Shown here: positions 51,947 through 60,016 of the stretch, piece after piece
Layout of the letters: each line of letters begins with the position of its first letter
How positions within the stretch are numbered: position 1 is the stretch's first letter
Assembly (NCBI GenBank): GCA_038225475.1
Contig: JBBRRA010000008.1
Coordinates: 1-64,000, forward strand
Direction of reading: 5' to 3'
Length of the DNA: 64,000 bases
Source of the DNA: Polymorphobacter_B sp038225475
Lineage (GTDB): Bacteria > Pseudomonadota > Alphaproteobacteria > Sphingomonadales > Sphingomonadaceae
Notes under the pieces: model-generated
Database searches by the model: none
Told to the model about the DNA's origin: nothing
The model's input: only the letters and a program-made list of their open reading frames with translations
Program-made: the position numbers and the translations under genes

Positions 51947-53182
51947 TCAGGCGGTTTCGGGTGCCACAAACTTGTCGGCGCGGCGCAGCTCGGGAAAGCC
52001 CCACATCCACAGTCCGGTGACGATGATCGCGCCGATGCCGCCGAGCACGACCGCTTCGACCGGGCCGAACCATGCCGCCGTCAGCCCGCTTTCGAACTCG
52101 CCGAGCTCGTTCGATGCCGAGATGAACAGCATCGATACCGCCGAAACGCGCCCGCGCATCGCATCGGGGGTGTGCAGCTGGATCAGCGAGCTGCGGACAT
52201 AGACGCTGATCATGTCGGCCGCGCCCAGCACGGTCAGGCAGCCGAGCGACAGCAGCAGGTTCTGTGACAGCCCGAACCCCACCGTCGCGACCCCGAACAG
52301 CGCGACGCCGCCGAACATCGTGATGCCGACGCGGTTACGCAGCGGTTTCGACGCCAGAGCGACCGCCGTCAGCGCCGCGCCGAGCGCGGGGGCGGCCCGC
52401 AGCGGCCCCAGCCCCTCGACGCCGACATGCAGGATATCGCGCGCATAGATCGGCAGCATCGCGGTCGCGCCGCCGAGCAGCACCGCGAACAGATCGAGGC
52501 TGATCGCGCCGAGCACGATGCGGTTGCGGCGGACATAGCCCAGTCCTTCGACTGTCGAGCGCCACGGCGACAGCTCGGATCGCGGCGGCAGCGTCACCGG
52601 CGGGATCGCGAACAGCGCCGCAAGCGACACGGCGAACAGCACGACCGCGACCAGATACGGCGCGGCGGGGGCTGCGGCATACAGGAACGCGCCGACCGGC
52701 GGCCCGACGACCGATCCCGATTGCCAGCCGATCGAATTCCACGCGATCGCGGTCGGCAGGATCTCGCGCGGTACCAGATTGGGGGCCAGCGCCGACATCG
52801 ACGGTCCCGAAAAAGCGCGCCCGACGCCAAGCAGCGCGGCGATGCCGAACAGCCACGGCAGCGTCACCGCATGCGCCAGCGCCAGCCCGCCGAGCAGGGC
52901 TGCGCAAAATAATGTCAGCGCGATCGCCACCCGCGCGATATGCCGCCGGTCGAGCCGGTCGGCGACATAGCCGACCACCAGCGTCAGCCCGAACAGCGGC
53001 AGGAACTGCGCCAGCCCGACCATGCCGAGCAGGAACGCTGCCTGTTTGGGCTGCATCGTCTGGCGCGCAATGTCATAAACCTGCCAGCCGATAACGACGA
53101 CAAGCATCGTCGCCCCGAGGGTGGCCGCGAGCCGCGCCGCCCAAAAGGCTCGAAATCCGGGATATGCAAAGGGGGAGGCCAT
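51947..53182 (-). CDS. MFS transporter
   Basis: A 411-residue protein with about 12 membrane helices. It opens FAYPGFRAFWAARLAATLGATM and has VVGYVADRLDRRHIARVA (a motif A between helices 2 and 3). It is in the EntS/multidrug-like subfamily (DHA3 branch) that exports drugs or siderophores. The ATG at 53182 has GGAGGC-like bases near it. It follows the hypothetical protein and phosphodiesterase on the same strand, separated by 41 bases from the former. Confidence 0.88.
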   Translation of the reverse strand: MASPFAYPGFRAFWAARLAATLGATMLVVVIGWQVYDIARQTMQPKQAAFLLGMVGLAQFLPLFGLTLVVGYVADRLDRRHIARVAIALTLFCAALLGGLALAHAVTLPWLFGIAALLGVGRAFSGPSMSALAPNLVPREILPTAIAWNSIGWQSGSVVGPPVGAFLYAAAPAAPYLVAVVLFAVSLAALFAIPPVTLPPRSELSPWRSTVEGLGYVRRNRIVLGAISLDLFAVLLGGATAMLPIYARDILHVGVEGLGPLRAAPALGAALTAVALASKPLRNRVGITMFGGVALFGVATVGFGLSQNLLLSLGCLTVLGAADMISVYVRSSLIQLHTPDAMRGRVSAVSMLFISASNELGEFESGLTAAWFGPVEAVVLGGIGAIIVTGLWMWGFPELRRADKFVAPETA

Positions 53183-53223
53183 GCCACCGGTGCTAGCCGG
53201 TCGCGCGCAGAGGGGGAAGGGGG

Positions 53224-53880
53224 CTAGTCGCGTTCGGTGTCGCGTACCGCATCGACACGGACGAAGCCCTTGTCGGCGATGTCGAACACCGATGGCGCGA
53301 ACGCGGACCGGTCGATCGCGGTGATCTGCCAGATCGTCCGGTCGCCCGACACGATCAGCAGCGGCAACCGGTTCGACGGATCCCAGCACATCTGCGTGCG
53401 TCGCGCGCCCTCTGTAAGTGTGTACCAGTCGCACGCGACGAGCGGCTTTGCCGACGCGGCGGGGGCTGCGCTCCGGATCAGCTTATAGCTGCCCTTGGGC
53501 ATCCGCACGCCGTGCCCAAGGTCGAACCAGTCGGTGAAGTTGCCCATCCGGTACATCGTCGTGCGGTCGATGTGGGTGTTGATCCGTTTGCGGAGGTCGA
53601 GCACCTGCATCTCGAAATTCGCATCGCCGGGATGGTGCACGACATAGGTCGCCACCGCGCCATCGGTAACGCGCTTGATGCGCCGGTCGCCGTCGCGCCA
53701 GACTTCGAGCTGGTGCGTGCCGCCGCTCGATCGGAACGTCGCGCGGTAATGCAGCGACGCCGGTTCGCCGCCGGACCGGAACACGGCCTCGAACCGCAGC
53801 GGCGCAACGGCGGCGCTTACGGGCACCGCCGCCACACTCAACACGCCGATCACCAGACCGCGGAGACGAACGCTAAGCAA
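53224..53880 (-). CDS. secreted hypothetical protein, beta-rich
   Basis: A 218-residue protein with a signal peptide (LVIGVLSVAAVPVSAA). The mature part is predicted beta-rich (FEAVFRSGG, LHYRATFRSSGGTHQLEVWRDGDRRIKR). Two cysteines (VACDWYT and QMCWDPSN) may pair. I do not recognise the family. The start is a TTG (53880) supported by GAGGTC six bases upstream. It lies 21 bases downstream of the phosphodiesterase gene and is probably its operon partner. Confidence 0.7.
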   Translation of the reverse strand: MLSVRLRGLVIGVLSVAAVPVSAAVAPLRFEAVFRSGGEPASLHYRATFRSSGGTHQLEVWRDGDRRIKRVTDGAVATYVVHHPGDANFEMQVLDLRKRINTHIDRTTMYRMGNFTDWFDLGHGVRMPKGSYKLIRSAAPAASAKPLVACDWYTLTEGARRTQMCWDPSNRLPLLIVSGDRTIWQITAIDRSAFAPSVFDIADKGFVRVDAVRDTERD

Positions 53881-53901
53881 CGGCTGACCTCGATCGCAAT
53901 G

Positions 53902-56049
53902 CTATTGCCGGACCGCCTTGGCATAGTCGAAATAGCGGTAGTTCTTGCCGTCGACATTCAAGTCCTTGACGACAAGGTTGACGGTATAGCTTCCCGACGT
54001 GAACGAGCTGTCCTTGGTGGCCCCGGTCGGATCGGTCGGCAGTTCGAACGACAGCCCGGTGGCAGTGGTGCTGACCACGGTAATCGGACCAGCGACGCTC
54101 GGCTTGGTCTTGCTCGCCGGTGTGGTCAGCGCCTCGTTCAAAATGCGCCCATCGGCCTGCACGAACGTCAGCCCGAGCAGATAGGCGACCGTTGGTGCGA
54201 CATCGACATTGCCCGACGGATTGGTGATCGTCGCGCCCGACTGGAACGACGGGCCGTTGGCGATCAGCGTGTTGCGCACATCGGTCGTGCCAAAGCTGCC
54301 GTGCATGCCGCGCTGGCCGCCGGTGCTTTCGAACTCGATGCCGTTCTTGCCCTGCACGACGACGCTATCGTCCCATGCGAACGACACCACCACATCGGGC
54401 TGGCCGTTGTTCTGGCGCGTCGCATTTTCGAGGTTGATCTGATCCATCGTCAACGCGCCGGGAATCGCGCCGTAGCGGCTATCGACGAAGACCGCGCCAT
54501 ATTCCTCCCGCTGCTGGAGAAACTTGACGAGGTTCTTGACGGTCGTCGCGTCGTGCCCGGGGACGTAGAAATAATCCGACCCGCCGTTCGCCGCGACGAC
54601 GATGCCCTTTGCCGGCAGGCTGCCGGGGGCGGGCACCTTGAAACTGGCGACCGCGCTGATCGCCTGATATTTGGTGTTGGCGGCACCGCACAGCGCGCCG
54701 GTCGCATCGATCCGGACCGGGACCGTCGGGGTGCCGGTTGGCGACAGTCCGTACATCGCGCTCGTCGAGCAGCCGTTGCCGTCATAGGCGGCGAAGCCGC
54801 GATAGGTCAGCAAGTCGGCCGAGCGCACATCGCCCGAGAACGAATAGCCCGCGGCGTTGACCGCGCCGAGCGCGGCGGCGCTGGTGCCGCTTGTCGCGCC
54901 ATTGACCAGCGGGCCGTTCGGCGCGGTTGCCGACGCAGCGATCGCGCGCAGCGGGTACAGCCCGGTCGGGCCCGACACGCTCGAATGGCCGTGATCCGAA
55001 ACCACGATGACATTGGTCGTCTTGTCGAGGCCGTTCGCCTTCAACCCGGCAAGCAGTTCGCCCAGCCGGGCATCCTGCGACCGCAGCCCGGCGCGGACAT
55101 TGGCGGTGCCGGGACCATAGCCATGCTCGACGTTATCGGGCGTGCGGAACCAGATCAGCGACAGCATCGGCTTCTTGATCGGCAGGATATACTGCGTGAA
55201 CACCGACATCATATATTTATTGGCGGCGTCCTCGGGCGCGCCCTGCGTCGTATCGGTCGAATCGCGCGCCGCGACGGTCAGTGTCCCGGCGGGGTCGTAC
55301 GCGGTCGTATTGAACGTGACATAGCCGGCGCGCGCCGTCGGCGAGCCGTTGGTTGCCGCCAGCGTCACGGCGTTGGTGCCGGTATAATCCTTGGTGACAT
55401 TGACCGGCAGCGCGATGTTCGCCGCCTGCAATTCGGTCACGAGGCTGCGCGGCTTGACGGTGTTTTCGTCAAGGAAATAACCGCCCTGGCCGAGGTCCTG
55501 AATGTACGCCGCGCCGCTTTTGCCGATCGTCGCGGTCACCAGCCCGGCACCCTGCGCTGCGGCAAACAGGCTTTTCACCAGCAGCAGTTGCCCCGAATAA
55601 TAAGTGTTGAGCGTGGTAAGCACCTGATAATCTTCGGTGAAAACCGGATCCTGATAATCCTGCGCCGTGCCGGCGGCCGACAGCCCGACCGGGATCGTAT
55701 TCGTCGTGCCCTGCGGCGGCGTCCAGAAGGTGTTGCCGTAAAAGCCCGAACTGCGCGGGAACGATCCGGTCGCGAACGACGAGCCGTTCATCATCGTGAA
55801 CGTCGGATAGGTCGAATGATTGTCGCTGAAATTGGTACCGGCCTGGCGCAGCGCATACAGGTTGGGGGTGTCGGTGGCGGTTACGTCGTCGGGGCGCAGC
55901 CCGTCCCATACCATGATGATCGTCCGGGTTGCGGCAACCGGCGTCACCACCGGCGGCGATGACGGCGAATTCGACGGCGCGTCCTCGTTGCACGCGGCAA
56001 GGATGGTGGCGGCGGCGCAGACAGCGACCAGCGAATAGCGCAATTTCAC
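53902..56049 (-). CDS. alkaline-phosphatase-superfamily phosphodiesterase lipoprotein
   Basis: A 715-residue exported lipoprotein with lipobox LAAC (C20). The catalytic domain resembles nucleotide pyrophosphatase/phosphodiesterases: the first metal aspartate D49 in VWDGLRPDD, the nucleophile T80 in STYPTFTMMNG, and SDHGHSS. The family usually takes about 400-500 residues; this one has a long central insert and a C-terminal beta-rich region (DGRILNEALTT onward). It may hydrolyse extracellular nucleotides or lipid head groups; the substrate is unknown. The start is GTG 56049 with AAGGAA nine bases upstream. A rich upstream regulatory region lies beyond. Confidence 0.86.
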   Translation of the reverse strand: MKLRYSLVAVCAAATILAACNEDAPSNSPSSPPVVTPVAATRTIIMVWDGLRPDDVTATDTPNLYALRQAGTNFSDNHSTYPTFTMMNGSSFATGSFPRSSGFYGNTFWTPPQGTTNTIPVGLSAAGTAQDYQDPVFTEDYQVLTTLNTYYSGQLLLVKSLFAAAQGAGLVTATIGKSGAAYIQDLGQGGYFLDENTVKPRSLVTELQAANIALPVNVTKDYTGTNAVTLAATNGSPTARAGYVTFNTTAYDPAGTLTVAARDSTDTTQGAPEDAANKYMMSVFTQYILPIKKPMLSLIWFRTPDNVEHGYGPGTANVRAGLRSQDARLGELLAGLKANGLDKTTNVIVVSDHGHSSVSGPTGLYPLRAIAASATAPNGPLVNGATSGTSAAALGAVNAAGYSFSGDVRSADLLTYRGFAAYDGNGCSTSAMYGLSPTGTPTVPVRIDATGALCGAANTKYQAISAVASFKVPAPGSLPAKGIVVAANGGSDYFYVPGHDATTVKNLVKFLQQREEYGAVFVDSRYGAIPGALTMDQINLENATRQNNGQPDVVVSFAWDDSVVVQGKNGIEFESTGGQRGMHGSFGTTDVRNTLIANGPSFQSGATITNPSGNVDVAPTVAYLLGLTFVQADGRILNEALTTPASKTKPSVAGPITVVSTTATGLSFELPTDPTGATKDSSFTSGSYTVNLVVKDLNVDGKNYRYFDYAKAVRQ

Positions 56050-56133
56050 GGGCGAAAATTCCTTCGCGGCTGACGGAGCGGCTACACACGCGCCACCCAA
56101 ACGTCGTGACACCCTGATCCCCTAGCGCGCGGA

Positions 56134-56159
56134 TGTGACGGTCTGGTGAAACCGTCACA
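56134..56159. promoter_or_regulatory. inverted repeat upstream of the phosphodiesterase gene
   Basis: Perfect 9-bp inverted repeat TGTGACGGT-N8-ACCGTCACA, 85-110 bases upstream of the GTG start. It lies just downstream of the candidate promoter 56182-56210 on the minus strand, in the position of an operator. It could also fold as a hairpin in the leader. Confidence 0.6.
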
Positions 56160-56181
56160 CGCCCGATTGACTTTTTATAAA

Positions 56182-56210
56182 CCGATATGGTACAAAGGTC
56201 CAGCGGTCAA
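56182..56210 (-). promoter_or_regulatory. candidate promoter of the phosphodiesterase gene
   Basis: On the minus strand, a TTGACC -35 element (56210-56205) is followed after 17 bases by TATCGG (56187-56182). This is a reasonable but weak housekeeping-type match. Its product would start about 125 bases upstream of the GTG. Confidence 0.35.
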
Positions 56211-56272
56211 ACCGGCGCAGGTGTTCGCCCAGCGCTGGTTCCGTAACAACCGGCGATGACGCGTGGGACAGC

Positions 56273-56300
56273 GTGACACAAAAAATCGTGACACGTGTCA
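56273..56300. promoter_or_regulatory. GTGACAC direct repeats and palindrome upstream of the phosphodiesterase gene
   Basis: GTGACAC occurs at 56273-56279 and 56288-56294 (15-base period), and the second extends into a perfect 12-bp palindrome TGACACGTGTCA (56289-56300). A third copy of GTGACAC lies at 56106-56112. The motif suggests binding sites for one regulator, unidentified. Confidence 0.5.
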
Positions 56301-56339
56301 GGGCCCTGCGGCCGGACGGCGAGCGGTGTTGGTGGCGCG

Positions 56340-57557
56340 CTACGCCGTAATTGCCGCGTCGAGGTTGGCGCGGACCGCCTCGAAAAACTGCTCGGTGGTC
56401 AGCCACGCCTGATCGGGGCCGACGAGCAGCGCCAGATCCTTGGTCATCGCGCCGTTTTCGACGGTTTCGATGCAGACGCGCTCGAGTGTTTCGGCAAAGC
56501 GCGTGACTTCGGGCGTGTTGTCGAGCTTGCCGCGATGTTTGAGCCCCCCGGTCCAGGCGAAGATCGAGGCGATCGGGTTGGTGCTGGTCGGCTTGCCGGC
56601 CTGATGCATGCGGTAATGGCGCGTCACGGTGCCGTGCGCGGCTTCGGCCTCGACGGTCTGGCCGTCGGGTGTCATCAGGATCGACGTCATCAGCCCGAGC
56701 GAGCCGAAGCCCTGCGCGACCATGTCCGACTGCACATCGCCATCGTAATTCTTGCACGCCCAGATGAACTTACCCGACCATTTGAGCGCCGAAGCGACGA
56801 GGTCGTCGATCAACCGATGTTCATAGACAATCCCAAGTTTCTCATATTGAGCCTTGAAATCCTTGACGTAAATTTCCTCGAACAAATCCTTGAAGCGCCC
56901 GTCATACGCCTTCAGGATGGTATTCTTGGTGCTGAGGTACACCGGCCACTGCCGCGCGACGCCATAATTGAGGCAAGCGCGCGCGAAGTCACGGATCGAA
57001 TCGTCGAGGTTGTACATGCCCATCGCGACGCCAGCGGATGGGTAATGGAAGACTTCGTGCTCGATCACGTCCTTGCCGTCTTCGCTGACCCATTTCATCA
57101 TCAACGTGCCGGGTGCGGGAACGAGGAAGTCGGTGGCGCGGTACTGATCGCCGAACGCATGACGGCCGATGACGATCGGGTCGGTCCAGCCGGGGATCAG
57201 CCGCGGGATGGTCGAAATGACGATCGGCTCGCGGAACACCACGCCGCCGAGGATGTTGCGGATCGTGCCGTTCGGCGACTTCCACATCTTCTTGAGGCCG
57301 AACTCCTTCACCCGCGCCTCGTCGGGCGTGATCGTCGCGCATTTGACGCCGACGCCATGCTCGCGAATCGCGTTCGCCGACCGCACGGTAACCTTGTCGT
57401 CGGTCAGGTCGCGGTTTTCCATGCCAAGGTCGAAATAGATCAGCTCGATATCGAGGTAGGGCAGGATGAGCTGCTCGCGAATCCAGTGCCAGATAATCCG
57501 CGTCATCTCGTCGCCGTCGAGCTCGACGACCGGTTTCGCTACCTTGATCTTGGGCAT
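56340..57557 (-). CDS. icd: NADP-dependent isocitrate dehydrogenase
   Basis: A 405-residue enzyme of the eukaryotic-like (type II) NADP-IDH branch. It starts MPKIKVAKPVVELDGDEMTRIIW and has VRSANAIREHGVGVKCATITPDEARV, then AEAAHGTVTRHYRMHQAGKPTSTNPIASIFAW. It converts isocitrate to 2-oxoglutarate in the TCA cycle. The ATG at 57557 has GAGGATG nearby. The stop is 291 bases upstream of the phosphodiesterase start on the same strand. Confidence 0.96.
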   Translation of the reverse strand: MPKIKVAKPVVELDGDEMTRIIWHWIREQLILPYLDIELIYFDLGMENRDLTDDKVTVRSANAIREHGVGVKCATITPDEARVKEFGLKKMWKSPNGTIRNILGGVVFREPIVISTIPRLIPGWTDPIVIGRHAFGDQYRATDFLVPAPGTLMMKWVSEDGKDVIEHEVFHYPSAGVAMGMYNLDDSIRDFARACLNYGVARQWPVYLSTKNTILKAYDGRFKDLFEEIYVKDFKAQYEKLGIVYEHRLIDDLVASALKWSGKFIWACKNYDGDVQSDMVAQGFGSLGLMTSILMTPDGQTVEAEAAHGTVTRHYRMHQAGKPTSTNPIASIFAWTGGLKHRGKLDNTPEVTRFAETLERVCIETVENGAMTKDLALLVGPDQAWLTTEQFFEAVRANLDAAITA

Positions 57558-57606
57558 GGCATCCTCGCGTGGTGTGGCGCTGCTGTAGGGGGCAACCCGC
57601 GTGCGA

Positions 57607-58170
57607 TCAACGTCCGATGCGGCTGGCGGCAATGCGCTCGGCCAGCGCGTCGAGCCCGTCGAGCGGCTCGATCAGCGCCAGCGTGCGCGGATAGGCGAAC
57701 CCCTCGGCATCGAGGTGGCGCAGGAAGGCAAGGAACGGCTCCCAATAGGACGCCGCGCCGAGCAGCCAGATCGGCTTGTCGTGCAGCCCGAGATTGCGCC
57801 ACGTCATTACCTCGAACAGCTCGTCGAAGGTGCCGATCCCGCCGGGCAACACGACGATCGCATCCGACCGGTCGTGCATTTCGGCCTTGCGTGCATGCAG
57901 CGTCGGCGCGATCCGCAGCTCGCTCAAACCGCTTTGTGCGACTTCGGCTTCAACGAGGCATTGCGGCAGGATGCCGATCACGCGGCCGCCCCCGGCAAGC
58001 GCCGCGCGGGCTGCTGCCCCCATCAGTCCCAGCCCGCCGCCGCCATAAACCAGCGTCAGCGACTGTGCAGCGCACAATCCGCCGAACGCCTCGGCGAGCG
58101 CGAGGTGACGCGGATCGGTTCCGGGCTTCGAACCGCAGAACAGGCACAGGCTGGTGATCGGGGATGTCAT
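57607..58170 (-). CDS. LOG family / TIGR00730 Rossmann protein
   Basis: A 187-residue protein with the LOG signature PGGIGTFDELFE and the earlier GGGGLGLMGAAARAAL. Members hydrolyse nucleoside 5'-monophosphates, with the best studied releasing cytokinin bases in plants; bacterial ones act as phosphoribohydrolases. The ATG at 58170 is the apparent start. It lies 49 bases upstream of icd on the same strand and is divergent from psd. Confidence 0.9.
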   Translation of the reverse strand: MTSPITSLCLFCGSKPGTDPRHLALAEAFGGLCAAQSLTLVYGGGGLGLMGAAARAALAGGGRVIGILPQCLVEAEVAQSGLSELRIAPTLHARKAEMHDRSDAIVVLPGGIGTFDELFEVMTWRNLGLHDKPIWLLGAASYWEPFLAFLRHLDAEGFAYPRTLALIEPLDGLDALAERIAASRIGR

Positions 58171-58234
58171 CGCCGCCGCGTAGCAGAGCGCGTCCGCGTT
58201 GTCAGCGGGGGCGGGCGCGGCTAAGGTGATCTAT

Positions 58235-58969
58235 ATGAACACGACACAATTGCCTACGGTCCCCGCGACCGCCAAATATCACCTGCCGCCGGTTCACCCA
58301 GAAGGGCGCAAGTTCATCGCGATCAGCGCCGGCATCACGCTCGTGCTGGGCTTTGCGCTGCACTGGGCGGTCGCGGGCTGGCTGATGGCGGGCATCACGG
58401 CATGGGTCGCAGCGTTCTTCCGCGATCCCGAACGCACGACGCCTGCTGGTGACGGCCTGATCATCTCGCCCGCCGACGGCATGGTGTGCATGATCGCCGA
58501 CGTCGAGCCGCCGCGGCAACTCGACGGCGAAGGCGGGCTGGCGCCGGGAACGTATAAGCGCGTGTCGGTGTTCATGAATGTCTTCGATGTCCACATCAAC
58601 CGGTCGCCGGTGGCGGGTATCGTACGGCGGATCGTCTATGTCCCCGGTAAGTTCCTCAACGCCGACCTCGACAAGGCGAGCGACGACAACGAGCGCCAGT
58701 ATTTCATCGTCGAAACGCCCGGCGGCGTGAAGGTCGCGCTGACACAGATCGCCGGGCTGGTCGCGCGCCGCATCATGCGCTTCGGCAACGAGGGCGATGC
58801 CGTGACGGCGGGCGAGCGCATCGGGCTGATCCGCTTCGGCAGCCGCGTCGATGTCTATTTGCCTGCGGGATGTGCCTGCCAGGTGCTACCCGGCCAGCGC
58901 TGCGTCGCGGGCGAGACCGTGCTGGCGCGGCTTGGGTCGACCGAGGTGGTGGCGGGCACGACGCAATGA
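58235..58969 (+). CDS. psd: phosphatidylserine decarboxylase, short form
   Basis: A 244-residue enzyme that makes phosphatidylethanolamine from phosphatidylserine. A membrane helix (FIAISAGITLVLGFALHWAV) lies at 27-46. Self-cleavage between G202 and S203 (RFGSRVDVY) makes the pyruvoyl group. FFRDPERTTP, FMNVFDVHINRSPVAG and the ISPADG segment are family marks. The ATG at 58235 has AAGGTGAT upstream. Its TGA overlaps the pssA ATG. Confidence 0.95.
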   Translation: MNTTQLPTVPATAKYHLPPVHPEGRKFIAISAGITLVLGFALHWAVAGWLMAGITAWVAAFFRDPERTTPAGDGLIISPADGMVCMIADVEPPRQLDGEGGLAPGTYKRVSVFMNVFDVHINRSPVAGIVRRIVYVPGKFLNADLDKASDDNERQYFIVETPGGVKVALTQIAGLVARRIMRFGNEGDAVTAGERIGLIRFGSRVDVYLPAGCACQVLPGQRCVAGETVLARLGSTEVVAGTTQ

Positions 58970-59778
58970 TCGTCGAAGGGGCCGAGCCGCCGCGCCGGTT
59001 CCGCCGCGTCATTCCGATCCGCGCGCTGATCCCGAATGCCGTCACCGTGCTGGCGCTTTGTTTCGGGCTGACCGGCGTGCGCTTCGGCATTGCCGGCGAA
59101 TGGGAAAAGGCGGTCGCCTCGATCATCGTTGCCGGCGTCCTCGACGGCATCGACGGGCGGATCGCGCGGCTGCTCAAGGGCACCAGTCGCTTCGGCGCTG
59201 AACTCGACTCGCTGTCGGACGTCACCGCGTTCGGCGTCGCGCCGGCGTTGATCGTCTATTTATGGTCGCTGCAGACGCTGCCGGGGATCGGCTGGGTGTT
59301 TGCGATGGCGCATGCGGTGACGTGTGCGCTGCGGCTGGCGCGGTTCAATGCCGGGCTTGGTGACGAAGAAGCCCCGGTCAAGCGCGCCGGATTTCTGACG
59401 GGAATCCCGGCACCCGTCGGCGCCGGGCTGACGCTCAGCCCGATGTTCGTGTCGTTCTGGCTCGCCCCGGCATGGCTCGACGATCCGACCATCCGCGCAA
59501 TTGTGGTCGCAAGCGTGGTCAGCATCGTCGCATTCCTGATGGCGTCGAGCCTGCCGACGTTCAGCTGGAGCTCGGCCCGCGTCCGGCCCGAGTGGCGGAT
59601 GCCGCTGCTGCTGCTTGTCGGACTGTTCGCAGCGGCGCTGTTTTCCGCACCGTGGATGACGCTGTCGCTGCTGTCGCTCGCCTATGCCGTATCGGTGCCG
59701 CTTTCGCTGCGCAGCGCACGACGGATCAGGCTGCGCGCGCGGGCGCGCTCGATATCCAGCGCGGCGGCGTCCGACTGA
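58966..59778 (+). CDS. pssA: CDP-diacylglycerol-serine O-phosphatidyltransferase
   Basis: A 270-residue multi-pass membrane enzyme that produces phosphatidylserine, the substrate of Psd. The CDP-alcohol phosphotransferase signature is VLDGIDGRIARLLKGTS, then ELDSLSD. The ATG at 58966 overlaps the psd stop by ATGA. The 3' end overlaps the small minus-strand gene at 59726-59911 by 53 bases. Confidence 0.95.
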   Translation: MIVEGAEPPRRFRRVIPIRALIPNAVTVLALCFGLTGVRFGIAGEWEKAVASIIVAGVLDGIDGRIARLLKGTSRFGAELDSLSDVTAFGVAPALIVYLWSLQTLPGIGWVFAMAHAVTCALRLARFNAGLGDEEAPVKRAGFLTGIPAPVGAGLTLSPMFVSFWLAPAWLDDPTIRAIVVASVVSIVAFLMASSLPTFSWSSARVRPEWRMPLLLLVGLFAAALFSAPWMTLSLLSLAYAVSVPLSLRSARRIRLRARARSISSAAASD

Positions 59779-59911
59779 CCTGCGCCCGCGGCACGCCGCG
59801 CAACGCGTCGCGGATGGCCGCCGACGATTGCAGCACCAATCCGGTGATCAGCGTCAGCAGCGCGAGCACGCCCAACACACTCAAAATCCCGATACCGTCG
59901 ACGATGGTCAT
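59726..59911 (-). CDS. small single-pass membrane protein
   Basis: A 61-residue protein with one hydrophobic helix (GIGILSVLGVLALLTLITGLVL) and a basic C-terminal tail. The ATG at 59911 has AGGGGAAA upstream, unusually good for such a small frame. It overlaps the pssA 3' end by 53 bases on the opposite strand. No family is recognised. Confidence 0.6.
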   Translation of the reverse strand: MTIVDGIGILSVLGVLALLTLITGLVLQSSAAIRDALRGVPRAQVSRTPPRWISSAPARAA

Positions 59912-60016
59912 CGCATTTCCCCTGTTGCTGACAACAGTGTTCACTATATGTTCTTTCGTGTCAAGCCATAGGCAAGCGCAGGCGGCGCTGCTAGCATTCC
60001 GCCGGGGAGACGCGGG

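Noticed and set aside
53512..55962. 816-residue plus-strand frame
   Set aside because: It is antisense to the phosphodiesterase gene; no motif or ribosome site supports it.
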